64,000 bases of DNA, taken from contig JARLGZ010000108.1 of NCBI GenBank assembly GCA_031292515.1, positions 1-64,000 of the forward strand, read 5' to 3'. Below, piece by piece: positions 1 to 7,746 of this stretch. The translations under genes and the position numbers were made by a program. Numbering within the stretch: the first letter of the stretch is position 1; every line of letters begins with the position of its first letter. The notes beneath the pieces are model-generated. The model did no database searches, had not been told where the DNA came from, and saw only the letters and a program-made list of their open reading frames with translations. This stretch comes from Puia sp. (lineage in GTDB: Bacteria; Bacteroidota; Bacteroidia; Chitinophagales; Chitinophagaceae).

Positions 1-92
1 ATATGATAAGAAGGTATGTGAAATATCAGGAAGGCGAGGAGCGCAAGGAGGAGAATAACCAAAAGGGATTCGACTTTGACCTTGGAACTTAG
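1..92 (+). CDS. 3' end of an unidentified gene (partial)
   Basis: An open frame enters from the left edge and stops at a TAG at 90-92. The visible tail has about 29 residues, is rich in Glu, Lys and Asn, and ends in GFDFDLGT. It is followed after 21 bases by a strong hairpin (114-132), as expected for the end of a transcript. No family can be assigned from so short a charged tail. The frame could also be fortuitous, because only 92 bases are visible. Confidence 0.4.
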   Translation, partial: MIRRYVKYQEGEERKEENNQKGFDFDLGT

Positions 93-113
93 CCTTCGGC
101 TTCATCCATAAAT

Positions 114-132
114 CCACCTGCTTTGCAGGTGG
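114..132. terminator. Perfect 8-bp hairpin with TTT loop
   Basis: CCACCTGC (114-121) pairs perfectly with GCAGGTGG (125-132) around a TTT loop, with partly matching A and T flanks. It lies between the end of the entering plus-strand gene and the 3' end of the minus-strand DUF721 gene, so a bidirectional terminator is likely, although the T tract is short. A smaller hairpin, AGCC-TTC-GGCT, lies just before it at 91-101. Confidence 0.45.
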
Positions 133-154
133 TAGTTTAATGTTTCTTCGTAAC

Positions 155-228
155 TATTCGTGTTCTTTCATTTGCGTCTCACAATTCATATTAATTCGCG
201 TCTCCCCCTTCGCGTCCATTCGGGTCTG
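155..228. repeat. Degenerate ATTCGYG/TTCGCGTC intergenic repeat
   Basis: Between the hairpin and the stop of the DUF721 gene the sequence repeats variants of one word: ATTCGTGT, TTTGCGTC, ATTCGCGTC, TTCGCGTCC, ATTCGGGTC. A similar run of ATTCG words follows dnaK near 58480-58610. The repeat abuts the DUF721 stop codon. It appears non-coding; its function is unknown. Confidence 0.4.
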
Positions 229-230
229 AA

Positions 231-512
231 TTACTTAACCACCACCTCCTTTATCACCCTCTCTCCAAGCGCCTCGTTAACCCTTTGGATAATCTTCTCT
301 TTCTGGTAGAGTAATTCCTGCCGTAGCGGCGCCATGGTCGTATTGATATACAGGGTATGTCCGTGTATCTGGATCTTTTCCGTGTAGCGGGCAACCGTCT
401 TGCCCATGATCTGCTCCCATACTTCTTCTATCTGCAAGGCCTGGATGGAACCTTTCAGACGGCTGTTATTCAAAAACAGCCTCAGTGCATCGCCTAGTGA
501 ATGTTCACCCAT
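231..512 (-). CDS. DUF721 (DciA-like) family protein
   Basis: This 93-aa protein has the compact DUF721 layout: an N-terminal GDAL..FL helix, a central VEEVW..IMG-type segment (here IEEVWEQIMGKTVARYT) and a LYINTTMAPLRQEL strand-helix. Proteins of this family in other bacteria (DciA) load or assist the replicative helicase; that role is known for the family and only inferred here. It is the last gene of a minus-strand group behind recF and the small membrane protein, and its start overlaps the upstream gene's end by 19 bases, which suggests translational coupling. The recF/DUF721 association fits a replication/repair role. Confidence 0.85.
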   Translation of the reverse strand: MGEHSLGDALRLFLNNSRLKGSIQALQIEEVWEQIMGKTVARYTEKIQIHGHTLYINTTMAPLRQELLYQKEKIIQRVNEALGERVIKEVVVK

Positions 513-964
513 GAGCGCAAGTTAGTGAAACCTTTGACAGAAGCGAATAAAATCAACGATATGACGGCCAAAAGGAGTGCCGTCCCGAAGCATCCTTTTA
601 CAGGGACACGACCTGGCTTTCCGGGGGAGGCTTTCGGCTCATCGGATGAAGGCGCGGGGGCTCCCTGTCTCTCTGCCAGGATCTCCGCCCGGGTATGGAA
701 TTGCGGCGACACGCCCGCAATCAGGTCATATCCTGTCTCGCTGACCATCCATTCCCGGCAATTAAAATACAAGGGTTCCGTTTTCGTCATACGTCCCATG
801 GTCCTGGCAATCCGCAGCAATTCCGCTGCATACAGGCGAAGCCCTTCTTCGTTGGCGCTGATCATCCCGAATTCGCCGGTTGGGTCCGTGGTATAGGAAA
901 AATAGGCATTTGAACAATCGGATCGTTCAAGGAATTCAATAGAGGGGTCAAGGTCGGATAACAT
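494..964 (-). CDS. Unrecognised protein with C-terminal membrane anchor
   Basis: A 156-aa protein that I do not recognise. Residues 1-100 look like a soluble mixed domain (aromatic and acidic start, YFSYTTDPTGEFGMIS, LRLYAAELLRIARTMG). Residues 100-120 form a Pro/Ser/Gly-rich linker, and residues of roughly 124-145 (CFGTALLLAVISLILFASVKGF) form one hydrophobic helix close to the C-terminus, suggesting a tail-anchored topology. The gene sits between recF (113 bases upstream) and DUF721 (19-base overlap) on the same strand, so it is probably co-transcribed with them. It is taken as real because of the linked overlap and the clean domain-linker-anchor pattern. Confidence 0.65.
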   Translation of the reverse strand: MLSDLDPSIEFLERSDCSNAYFSYTTDPTGEFGMISANEEGLRLYAAELLRIARTMGRMTKTEPLYFNCREWMVSETGYDLIAGVSPQFHTRAEILAERQGAPAPSSDEPKASPGKPGRVPVKGCFGTALLLAVISLILFASVKGFTNLRSWVNIH

Positions 965-1077
965 AAATTTGGCAGGTTTTGGCTTTTAGGAGTAGTAGTA
1001 AAGTCAAAATAAATGTAAATTATTTTGGCAAATTCCCGCGGCTTTTGTCGATTTTTTCTGGCAGTTTTTATCCTTAT

Positions 1078-2178
1078 CTATAATTGAACGACCTGGCAGG
1101 GGATAGACAGGTGATCCAATTGCCTTTCGATACGTCCGGGATGAGTATCGGTGATGAAGATCTGGCCTTTGTTATGGATACATACCCGGTCAAGGAGGTT
1201 GTGCATTCTTTGCTCATCCAGTTTTTCGAATACATCGTCTAAAAGCATCAGCGGGGGGAAACCTTTGGCCTCCTTCAGCATTTCATATTCAGCCAGCTTC
1301 AGGGCGAACAAAAGGCTTTTGCGCTGTCCCTGGGAAGCAATGTTTTTAAAGGATTGTTCCCTGAACCGGATCTCGATATCGTCTTTGTGGATTCCGCCAC
1401 TTGTCCTTTGCAACAGCAGATCCCTGCTTCGGAACCCGGACAGGAGTGCCGGAAATGCCGTCTCGTGTAATTGACTGTCATAAGCCAGTTCGATCGGCTC
1501 TTCCCCGCCGGCGATACCGGTATACAATTGTCTGACCAGGGGCAGCATCTTTTGCAGGAAAGAAGCCCTCTGTGTGAACAGGTAATCACCCGGTCCTGCC
1601 AGTTGACTGTCGTAGACATCGAGCAGGCTCAGGTCCTTTGTCTTCATTTCAGATACCGATTTCAGAAAGCCGTTTCTCTGCTGCAGGATCCTGTTATATT
1701 CGATGAGACTTTGCAGGTATTTGGGATTGAGTTGAGAACACAGGGCATCCAGGAAGCGCCGCCTCTCTTCGCTGCCTTCAGAAATGATCCGGATATCATC
1801 CGGGGCAATAATAACACAGGGAAACCGGCCGACGTGTGCCGAAAATCGCTCATAGACTTCTCCGTTCAGGGAAAATTCCTTTTTCCCCGTCTCCCGGAGG
1901 ATACAGATGGCCCTGAAATCCGCTCCGTTCTTCTCAAAATGGCCTTCTATCCGGAAACCTGCATGGCCGTGGTGCACATTCTGCTGGTCGGATTTGGCAA
2001 AATAGCTCTTGGTGACGCAGAGATAGTAGATGGCATCCAGCAGATTGGTTTTACCGATGCCGTTCCTGCCGCTCAGGCCGATGACCCTTTCCCTGAATTC
2101 GAAAGCGGCTTTTCCGTAGTTCTTGAATTGTACGAGCGATATGTCTTTTAGTCTAAGCAACCCCCAATATTCGGTCAA
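1078..2178 (-). CDS. recF: DNA replication and repair protein RecF
   Basis: The protein has 366 aa, normal length for RecF, an SMC-like ATPase that helps load RecA at single-strand gaps. The N-terminus carries the strand VQFKNY and Walker A GRNGIGKTN (residues about 37-45). The C-terminal half has the ABC signature SQGQRKSL and a Walker B LMLLDDVFEKLD. There is no ATG start: the frame opens with TTG at 2176-2178, and a second TTG at 2158-2160 would give MLRLKDIS..., closer to the usual RecF start, so the true start may be 2160. It diverges from pdhA and heads a minus-strand group with the membrane-anchored protein and DUF721. Confidence 0.95.
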   Translation of the reverse strand: MTEYWGLLRLKDISLVQFKNYGKAAFEFRERVIGLSGRNGIGKTNLLDAIYYLCVTKSYFAKSDQQNVHHGHAGFRIEGHFEKNGADFRAICILRETGKKEFSLNGEVYERFSAHVGRFPCVIIAPDDIRIISEGSEERRRFLDALCSQLNPKYLQSLIEYNRILQQRNGFLKSVSEMKTKDLSLLDVYDSQLAGPGDYLFTQRASFLQKMLPLVRQLYTGIAGGEEPIELAYDSQLHETAFPALLSGFRSRDLLLQRTSGGIHKDDIEIRFREQSFKNIASQGQRKSLLFALKLAEYEMLKEAKGFPPLMLLDDVFEKLDEQRMHNLLDRVCIHNKGQIFITDTHPGRIERQLDHLSIPCQVVQL

Positions 2179-2218
2179 AAAACGTATATTTTATGGGTTC
2201 TTTTTCTTTTTTACCCCG

Positions 2219-2226
2219 TATATTTG
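2219..2226 (+). promoter_or_regulatory. Bacteroidota-type -7 box for pdhA
   Basis: TATATTTG matches the Bacteroidota -7 consensus TAnnTTTG exactly. It lies 49 bases before the pdhA GTG start, in the intergenic region divergent from recF. The -33 TTTG element is only weakly represented (TTATG near 2191). Confidence 0.5.
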
Positions 2227-2274
2227 CCCCCGCTCGGGGCCGGGTTCCGGTCTGTAATCTCAAATTTTTGAAAA

Positions 2275-3270
2275 GTGGCTACTAAGTTTTCAAAGGAAAC
2301 CTACCTGTATTGGTACGAATTAATGCAGTTAATCCGCCAGTTTGAGCTGATGGCGGAGGAGAAATACAAAATGGAAGGCAAGATCCGCGGTTTTTTTCAT
2401 GCTTATGTGGGCCAGGAAGCCATCGCAGCCGGCTGCATGACCGCTACCAAGCCGGAAGATCCGTTTATCACCGCTTACCGTGATCATGGACTGGCTCTTT
2501 CGAAAGGTGTCAGCGCCAATGCCTGCATGGCTGAACTATACGGCAAGGCTACCGGAGCCGCAAAAGGCAAGGGCGGAAGCATGCACTTCTTCGGGGTCGA
2601 TGTGAGATTCTTCGGAGGTCATGGCATTGTGGGGGCACAGATCGGGACAGGAGCGGGTCTGGCATTTGCCGAGAAATATAAGGGTACGGATAATGTCTCG
2701 CTGACCTTTTTTGGCGACGGCGCCGCGCGGCAGGGAATGCTGCACGAGGTTTTCAACCTTGCCATGCTCTGGAAACTACCCGTCGTATTCATTTGTGAGA
2801 ACAATAACTACGCGATGGGCACCTCCGTCGAGAGGACGTCCAATGTCGTTGATATTTACAAGCTGGCCGACGCCTACGAGATGCCTGCCGATTCGATCGA
2901 CGGGATGAGTGCGGAGGCGGTGCATGACGCGGTCGTCAGGGCCGTAAAAAGAGCCAGATCTGGCGACGGGCCTACTTTGCTGGAGATCAAGACCTACCGT
3001 TACAAGGGACATTCCATCTCCGATCCCCAGAAATACCGTACAAAGGAAGAAGTCGAAGAATACAAACAGAAAGATCCTATACAGCTTGTATTAAGCACGA
3101 TCCTGGCAAAGAAATATGCCACACAGGCCGAGATCGACGCCATCGACAAGCGGGTAGGAGATACCGTTAACGAGGCCGTGAAGTTTGCAGAGGAATCTCC
3201 CTGGCCCGATGACAGCGAAGTACTTAAAGATGTGTACCTGGATAAGCACTATCCTTTCATTGTAGACTAG
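2275..3270 (+). CDS. pdhA: Pyruvate dehydrogenase E1 component, alpha subunit
   Basis: This 331-aa protein is a thiamine-diphosphate-dependent E1 alpha subunit, which decarboxylates pyruvate and reductively acetylates lipoyl-E2. Visible signatures are the start-proximal QFELMAEEKYKMEGKIRGF, the HAYVGQEA segment, the loop KGGSMHFF and the thiamine-binding motif running from GDGAARQG to CENNNYAMGT. The phosphorylation-loop-like YRYKGHSISDPQKYRT follows. The start is GTG; the first ATG is inside the conserved domain. E1 beta is not adjacent, so the complex is split in this genome or encoded as a separate unit. lipA, which makes the lipoyl cofactor of E2, lies 35 kb away. A branched-chain 2-oxoacid E1 alpha is the alternative, but the sequence looks PdhA-like. 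Confidence 0.92.
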   Translation: MATKFSKETYLYWYELMQLIRQFELMAEEKYKMEGKIRGFFHAYVGQEAIAAGCMTATKPEDPFITAYRDHGLALSKGVSANACMAELYGKATGAAKGKGGSMHFFGVDVRFFGGHGIVGAQIGTGAGLAFAEKYKGTDNVSLTFFGDGAARQGMLHEVFNLAMLWKLPVVFICENNNYAMGTSVERTSNVVDIYKLADAYEMPADSIDGMSAEAVHDAVVRAVKRARSGDGPTLLEIKTYRYKGHSISDPQKYRTKEEVEEYKQKDPIQLVLSTILAKKYATQAEIDAIDKRVGDTVNEAVKFAEESPWPDDSEVLKDVYLDKHYPFIVD

Positions 3271-3327
3271 TCCTCATTCTTTAAAACCTGGATCGTAATA
3301 TCCAAACAAAAAACGAGAAAAAACAAG

Positions 3328-4008
3328 ATGTCTGAGATCAAACACCCGGCCCATTTATCCGAAGAGACGAACGTAGTAGATGAACTGCAACATTCCTGGA
3401 ACCGGTATGGGAAACAGATCAGCTATGCCGTCATCGTCGCTATATTGGTCGTAGGAGGAATTTTCGGTTATAAGAATTTTGTCAGCGGCCCCAACGAGAC
3501 AAAGGCTTCCGAATCGATGTTCCGCGCCGAAGAGTATTACCGCATGGACTCTGTTCGCCTGGCCCTCAACGGGGACAATGTGAACGCCGGCTTCCTGAAG
3601 ATCATATCGAAATACGGCGGCACAAAGGCCGCAAAGCTGGCTGCTTTCTATGCAGGTACCTGTTATCTGAAAATGGGCGATTTTAATAATGCCGTTAAAT
3701 ACCTGAAAGACTATTCCAGCTCCGCGGAGCAGGTGCAGGTAAGGGCCTTCGGCCTCCTGGGCGACGCCTATTCCGAGTTGAATAAAAAGGAAGAAGCCGT
3801 CGAACAGTATAAGAAAGCTGGCACTTATTCCGAAAAGGATCAGCTGTTCTCGCCGAAATATCTTTTCCGTGCCGGCTATCTGTACGAGAGCATGGGAAAG
3901 ACCAAAGAAGCGATAGAAATGTATCAGCTTGTAAAGGATAAATATCCGGGTTCACAGGAAGGTTACGATATCGATAAATACCTGGCCAGGCTGGGTGTTA
4001 CAAAATAA
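3328..4008 (+). CDS. Membrane-anchored TPR protein (YfgM-like)
   Basis: A 226-aa protein with a cytoplasmic N-terminus (1-32), a single transmembrane helix at about 33-52 (ISYAVIVAILVVGGIFGY), and a tetratricopeptide region from about 90 on (AAFYAGTCYLKMGDFNNAVKYL, AFGLLGDAYSELNKKEEAVEQY, YLFRAGYLYESMGKTKEAIEMY). The layout is that of YfgM-type periplasmic TPR proteins, which associate with the Sec translocon and chaperones in Proteobacteria; that function is inferred only by layout. It lies 57 bases after pdhA and 45 before ribH. A TPR gene next to ribH is a recurring Bacteroidota arrangement. Confidence 0.85.
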   Translation: MSEIKHPAHLSEETNVVDELQHSWNRYGKQISYAVIVAILVVGGIFGYKNFVSGPNETKASESMFRAEEYYRMDSVRLALNGDNVNAGFLKIISKYGGTKAAKLAAFYAGTCYLKMGDFNNAVKYLKDYSSSAEQVQVRAFGLLGDAYSELNKKEEAVEQYKKAGTYSEKDQLFSPKYLFRAGYLYESMGKTKEAIEMYQLVKDKYPGSQEGYDIDKYLARLGVTK

Positions 4009-4053
4009 TCATCTCGGTCCGTCAACTGATGGATTGGCTATGGGAATAAGGCT

Positions 4054-4557
4054 ATGGCAGAAGTAAGCAATAGTAATTTATTAAAGACAGGAACAGGCAT
4101 TCTGAACACACAGGATGCCTGTGTTGTCATTGTACGTACGGAATGGAATGCGCCCGTAGTGGATGCCCTTGAGAAGGGTTGCCTGGAGACACTTGCAGCT
4201 GCGGGTATCAGCGGTTCAAAAGTGATTACCGTTCCCGGCGCCTTTGAGATTCCCTTTGGAATCAGGAGCTATTGGGACCGGCATAAATACAAGGATGATA
4301 AACCGCTGGCGTTTATAGCCCTGGGCTGCGTCCTTCGCGGCGATACACCCCACTTCGAATATGTATGCAGGGCAGTCACTGATGGAATTCTGCAACTAAA
4401 TCTATCCCTTCCCATCCCTACCATTTTTGGGGTTCTGACCGTGGATAACCAGCAGCAGGCCGATGAGCGGATTGGCGGCAAACACGGTCACAAAGGATCT
4501 GAAGCTGCGATTACTGCATTGAAAATGATCGAATTAGTGATGTCTTTTAAAGCTTAA
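4054..4557 (+). CDS. ribH: 6,7-dimethyl-8-ribityllumazine synthase
   Basis: The 167-aa protein matches lumazine synthase, which condenses 5-amino-6-ribitylamino-uracil with 3,4-dihydroxy-2-butanone 4-phosphate in the penultimate step of riboflavin synthesis and assembles as pentamers or capsids. Diagnostic segments are RTEWNAPVVDALEKG, the substrate loop VPGAFEIPF, the LGCVLRGDTPHFEYV region with its catalytic His, and GVLTVDNQQQADERIGGKHGHKG. The gene is 6 bases upstream of the LutA-type gene and is probably co-transcribed with it. No other rib genes are in the window. Confidence 0.96.
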   Translation: MAEVSNSNLLKTGTGILNTQDACVVIVRTEWNAPVVDALEKGCLETLAAAGISGSKVITVPGAFEIPFGIRSYWDRHKYKDDKPLAFIALGCVLRGDTPHFEYVCRAVTDGILQLNLSLPIPTIFGVLTVDNQQQADERIGGKHGHKGSEAAITALKMIELVMSFKA

Positions 4558-4563
4558 AAAAAG

Positions 4564-5280
4564 GTGACGGTACAGCTTTTTATACCTTGTTTTGTCGATC
4601 AGCTATACCCGCAGACGGCCTTCAATATGGTCAGTGTACTGGAGCAGGCGGGTTGTACCGTTGAGTATAACACGGAACAGACCTGTTGCGGTCAGCCGGC
4701 CTTCAACGCCGGTTTTCGGGACGATGCAAAAGAGGTATGCTCAAAATTCCTCAAAGACTTTTCAGGTTCGGATTATGTGGTGGCGCCGAGCGCCTCCTGC
4801 GTGGGATTTGTGAGAAATTATTATCCTGCGCTTTTCGATAATTCTTCCGTGCATAACGATGTAAAGGACCTTCAGAAAAGGGTTTTTGAGTTTTCTTCCT
4901 TCCTGGTAAATGTGCTGGGGGTGGAGGATCTGGGAGCGGTATTGAAGGGAAAGGCCACCTATCATGATTCCTGCGCTGGTCTCCGCGAATGCCGTATCAA
5001 AGAAGAACCCCGTAAACTATTGTCCCGCGTACGGGGGCTGGAGCTGATCGAAATGAATGATGTGGAGACCTGTTGCGGATTCGGGGGGAGTTTTGCCGTA
5101 AAGTTCGAGTCCATCTCTGTCGCCATGGCCGATCAAAAAGTGAACAACGCCCTGGCTACCGGGGCCGAATATATCATTTCCACCGATCTTTCCTGCCTGA
5201 TGCACCTCGATGGCTATATAAAATACAAAGGCTACGGCATCAAAACCATGCATATAGCAGATGTCCTCGCTGCGAAATAG
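4564..5280 (+). CDS. LutA/YkgE-type (Fe-S)-binding oxidoreductase subunit
   Basis: This 238-aa protein has two cysteine-rich CCG domains: TCCGQPAFNAGF near residue 40 and TCCGFGGSFAVKF near residue 172, plus a DSCAGLRECRI segment. This is the layout of LutA (YkgE), the subunit of L-lactate-utilisation and glycolate-oxidase-like complexes that bind Fe-S or heterodisulfide-type cofactors. It starts with GTG six bases after ribH. No lutB or lutC partner is next to it; the following gene is on the opposite strand. The partner must be elsewhere, and a role in lactate oxidation is inferred from the family. Confidence 0.88.
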   Translation: MTVQLFIPCFVDQLYPQTAFNMVSVLEQAGCTVEYNTEQTCCGQPAFNAGFRDDAKEVCSKFLKDFSGSDYVVAPSASCVGFVRNYYPALFDNSSVHNDVKDLQKRVFEFSSFLVNVLGVEDLGAVLKGKATYHDSCAGLRECRIKEEPRKLLSRVRGLELIEMNDVETCCGFGGSFAVKFESISVAMADQKVNNALATGAEYIISTDLSCLMHLDGYIKYKGYGIKTMHIADVLAAK

Positions 5281-5290
5281 ACATAAAAAT

Positions 5291-5327
5291 AAGACCACCC
5301 AAATTACCGAAGTAACCGGATGGTCTT
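5291..5327 (+). terminator. Hairpin downstream of the LutA-type gene
   Basis: AAGACCA (5291-5297) pairs with TGGTCTT (5321-5327), and an inner hairpin TTAC-CGAA-GTAA sits inside the loop. It begins 10 bases after the stop codon. A clear T tract is missing, so it may work as an RNA 3'-end structure rather than a classic intrinsic terminator. Confidence 0.5.
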
Positions 5328-5517
5328 GACCCTTAAAACAACCTGTCGCAAGAGTTAAATAAGATAAAATAATCAGACCTTCATTTAAAACTACGAGATC
5401 AGGCATTTCTTGGATTTCAAAAAGTCGCCTTTTTTCAAAAAAGAACGGCTTTTTGGCTAGGGTTGCTATTAATTCCTTGTCAATCAATTATATAGCAGTC
5501 TAAGAAATTTCAACCCT

Positions 5518-6072
5518 TTATTTGGGCAGCAGGACCCCATCGATTACATGTATCACACCGTTGCTCTGGTAAACATCCCTGATCGTTACAACAGACCTTC
5601 CGCCGTTTTCGTCTTCCAGGACGATCTTTTTCCCCTTCATCATCACCCGGAGCTTCCCGCCGGCCACGGTCGTCAATTCCGCCGTTCCATTCCCTTGTTT
5701 GATGAGGTCCGCCAGCCGTTTCGAATCGAGTTTCCCGGCCACGACATGGAAGGTCAGGATTCCTGTCAGTTTGGCTTTGTTCTCGGGTTTTACCAGTGTT
5801 TCGACGGTGCCTTTGGGTAATTTGTCAAAGGCTTCATTGGTGGGCGCAAATACGGTGAAGGGACCTGCACCTTCAAGCGTTTCTACCAGGCCGGCGGCTT
5901 TTACGGCGGCCACGAGGGTGGTATGGTCTTTCGAGTTGACGGCATTTTCGACGATATTCCTGGAAGGATACATCGGAGCTCCGCCAACCTGGACGGTCAT
6001 CTCCTGTGCAAAACTGGTGTTTAATGCCAGGGCGGAGGCCATCATTAATCCTATATTTTTTATGATCTTCAT
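5518..6072 (-). CDS. Secreted fasciclin-domain protein
   Basis: A 184-aa protein with a signal peptide (about residues 1-22, MKIIKNIG...TSFAQ) and one FAS1 (fasciclin) domain. Both hallmark boxes are present: H1 as FTVFAPTNEAFDKLP and H2 as NGVIHVIDGVLLP at the C-terminus. FAS1 domains mediate adhesion or ligand binding at the cell surface; the ligand here is unknown. A longer in-frame opening reaches 6222, but the signal peptide begins at the ATG at 6070-6072, so that start was chosen. It is a single gene diverging from the EVE gene. Confidence 0.93.
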   Translation of the reverse strand: MKIIKNIGLMMASALALNTSFAQEMTVQVGGAPMYPSRNIVENAVNSKDHTTLVAAVKAAGLVETLEGAGPFTVFAPTNEAFDKLPKGTVETLVKPENKAKLTGILTFHVVAGKLDSKRLADLIKQGNGTAELTTVAGGKLRVMMKGKKIVLEDENGGRSVVTIRDVYQSNGVIHVIDGVLLPK

Positions 6073-6233
6073 GAAATAGTTTTTTGTTTCTTGAATATAG
6101 TGTTGTTTTACTCGCTGGTGTCTTTTACATGTAATCAACAGGGATACATACGGTGAGCTGTTTCGTTCCGGATTTAAGAATGCGATATTTTTTAATGCGA
6201 CTATCATCAGATACAAAATCAAATATTCGATCT

Positions 6234-6641
6234 ATGGCCCATTGGCTCGTTAAATCAGAACCCTTCAAATATAGTTGGGAACAATTCGAAAAGGATAAGC
6301 TGACTACCTGGGATGGCGTTCGCAATTACGCGGCGAGAAACCATCTCAAGACGATGAAGAAAGGCGATGAGGTATTCTTCTATCACAGCAACGAAGGCAC
6401 CGAGATCGTCGGGATTGCGAAGGTAGCCAGGGAATATTACCAGGACCCGACCACGGAGGAGGAAGCCTGGGTTGCGGTAGACCTGAAGCCTTACCGCAAG
6501 TTGAAAAAGCCGGTAAGCCTTGTCCGGATCAAAGCGGATAAACGTCTCGCTTCGATGGCCCTCGTTCGTCTGGGTCGTCTTTCGGTGCAGCCTGTGACGG
6601 ATGAGGAGTGGGATATCGTGATGGAGATGGCCGGCGAATAG
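6234..6641 (+). CDS. EVE domain-containing protein
   Basis: A 135-aa single-domain EVE protein: MAHWLVKSEP at the N-terminus, the TTWDGVRNYAARNHLKTMKKGDEVFFYHS core, and the IVGIAKV strand. EVE domains have a PUA-like fold with a pocket that reads modified bases or nucleosides in DNA or RNA; the cellular target of stand-alone EVE proteins is not settled. The upstream in-frame ATG at 6153 would add 27 residues unlike the family, so the start at 6234, at the canonical MxxWLxKSEP beginning, is preferred. Confidence 0.93.
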   Translation: MAHWLVKSEPFKYSWEQFEKDKLTTWDGVRNYAARNHLKTMKKGDEVFFYHSNEGTEIVGIAKVAREYYQDPTTEEEAWVAVDLKPYRKLKKPVSLVRIKADKRLASMALVRLGRLSVQPVTDEEWDIVMEMAGE

Positions 6642-6705
6642 ACCGCAACCGGGCAATATTGATGCCTGGTTGACGTATTTAAAGATATCTACAATTTACA
6701 CGTAA

Positions 6706-7620
6706 ATGAAAGCCGCTATTCAAGGTTGCCTTTTCGGAGTTGTTTTATTGCTGACCTGCTCTCAGGCCATGAACGCGCAGATACATGTCCTATCCGTGAG
6801 GCCGGAACTGACCGCCGCCAATATCCGGTCTGTACACGGAGACCATCTCGCATACCTGAATACGAAAGTCTTGTCCAGGCATCGACTCGTCGTGTCGATT
6901 CCGGGAACTACGGCTTCCGCCAAGAGCCTCATGCAGTTCGATACCATTGCCGCCAACATAGGCTATCATGTCATCAGCCTGGATTATGACAACAATGTCG
7001 TCACGACGACCTGTAGTACCAGCAATGACAGCAGCTGCTTCGACAGGTTCCGGGAAGAGATCGTCTTTGGAACGCCCGTCAGCCCGATCGTCCAGGTTGA
7101 CAGCGCCAATAGCATAGTCAACAGGCTTCAGCAACTCTTACATTACCTGGTGAAGACCTATCCGAAACAAGGCTGGCAGGAATACATAGGCGCGGAAGGG
7201 ATCCAATGGGATAAAATCGTCGTTGCCGGCCATTCCCAGGGATCGGGTCACGCCGCGTTCCTGGCAAAAAAATTCAAAGTAGCACGGGTGCTGGTCTTTG
7301 CCGGTCCCCAGGACTACCTGGTCAATTTTCATGCGGCGGCGTCCTGGGAGAGAACGCCCGGTAAGACCGATCCCTCCCGGTATTTTGCGTTTCTGCATAC
7401 CGAAGACCCATACGATTTTCGTAAGCAGTTATATAACTGCCGGAAGCTGATGGAGATGAAAGGCTTCGACACCCTCTATGTCCGGCCGGATAGCTCGCTT
7501 ACAACCGACAAGCATATTTTCATTACAAACGTTAAGACAGGAAATCCGCATGAATCCATGATCCAGCCGGAGTTTTCCCATGTTTGGGAATACATGCTGG
7601 AGGCGCCGCTGAACAATTAA
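6706..7620 (+). CDS. Secreted alpha/beta hydrolase, BPSS1187 family
   Basis: A 304-aa protein with a signal peptide (about 1-24, ending NAQ) and an alpha/beta-hydrolase fold. The nucleophile elbow is AGHSQGSGHA, with the Ser at about residue 177. LVVSIPGTTASAKSL is the first core strand with an oxyanion region, and the tail GNPHESMIQPEFSHVWEYML supplies a likely catalytic His. The sequence resembles the family annotated BPSS1187, whose substrate is unknown. It is a single gene, followed after 24 bases by a strong terminator. Confidence 0.82.
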   Translation: MKAAIQGCLFGVVLLLTCSQAMNAQIHVLSVRPELTAANIRSVHGDHLAYLNTKVLSRHRLVVSIPGTTASAKSLMQFDTIAANIGYHVISLDYDNNVVTTTCSTSNDSSCFDRFREEIVFGTPVSPIVQVDSANSIVNRLQQLLHYLVKTYPKQGWQEYIGAEGIQWDKIVVAGHSQGSGHAAFLAKKFKVARVLVFAGPQDYLVNFHAAASWERTPGKTDPSRYFAFLHTEDPYDFRKQLYNCRKLMEMKGFDTLYVRPDSSLTTDKHIFITNVKTGNPHESMIQPEFSHVWEYMLEAPLNN

Positions 7621-7644
7621 CAGATCATACAGGTTACCTTTTCG

Positions 7645-7683
7645 TCCCGGGAAGAATAAATGATTATTCCCGGGATTTTTTTT
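7645..7683 (+). terminator. Strong intrinsic terminator after the BPSS1187-type hydrolase gene
   Basis: TCCCGGGAA..ATAA pairs with TTATTCCCGGGA around an ATGA loop and is followed directly by eight T residues (7676-7683). This is a textbook Rho-independent terminator 24 bases after the stop codon. Confidence 0.88.
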
Positions 7684-7746
7684 GTTGGTTATGTAAATTT
7701 TGTTTTCCTGCATCTTACCCTTCACACGCATTAAAAAAAATATTTT

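Noticed and set aside
5017-5487. 156-codon minus-strand ORF across the end of the LutA-type gene
   Set aside because: Most of it is antisense to the second CCG domain, and it also crosses the downstream hairpin; no domain seen.
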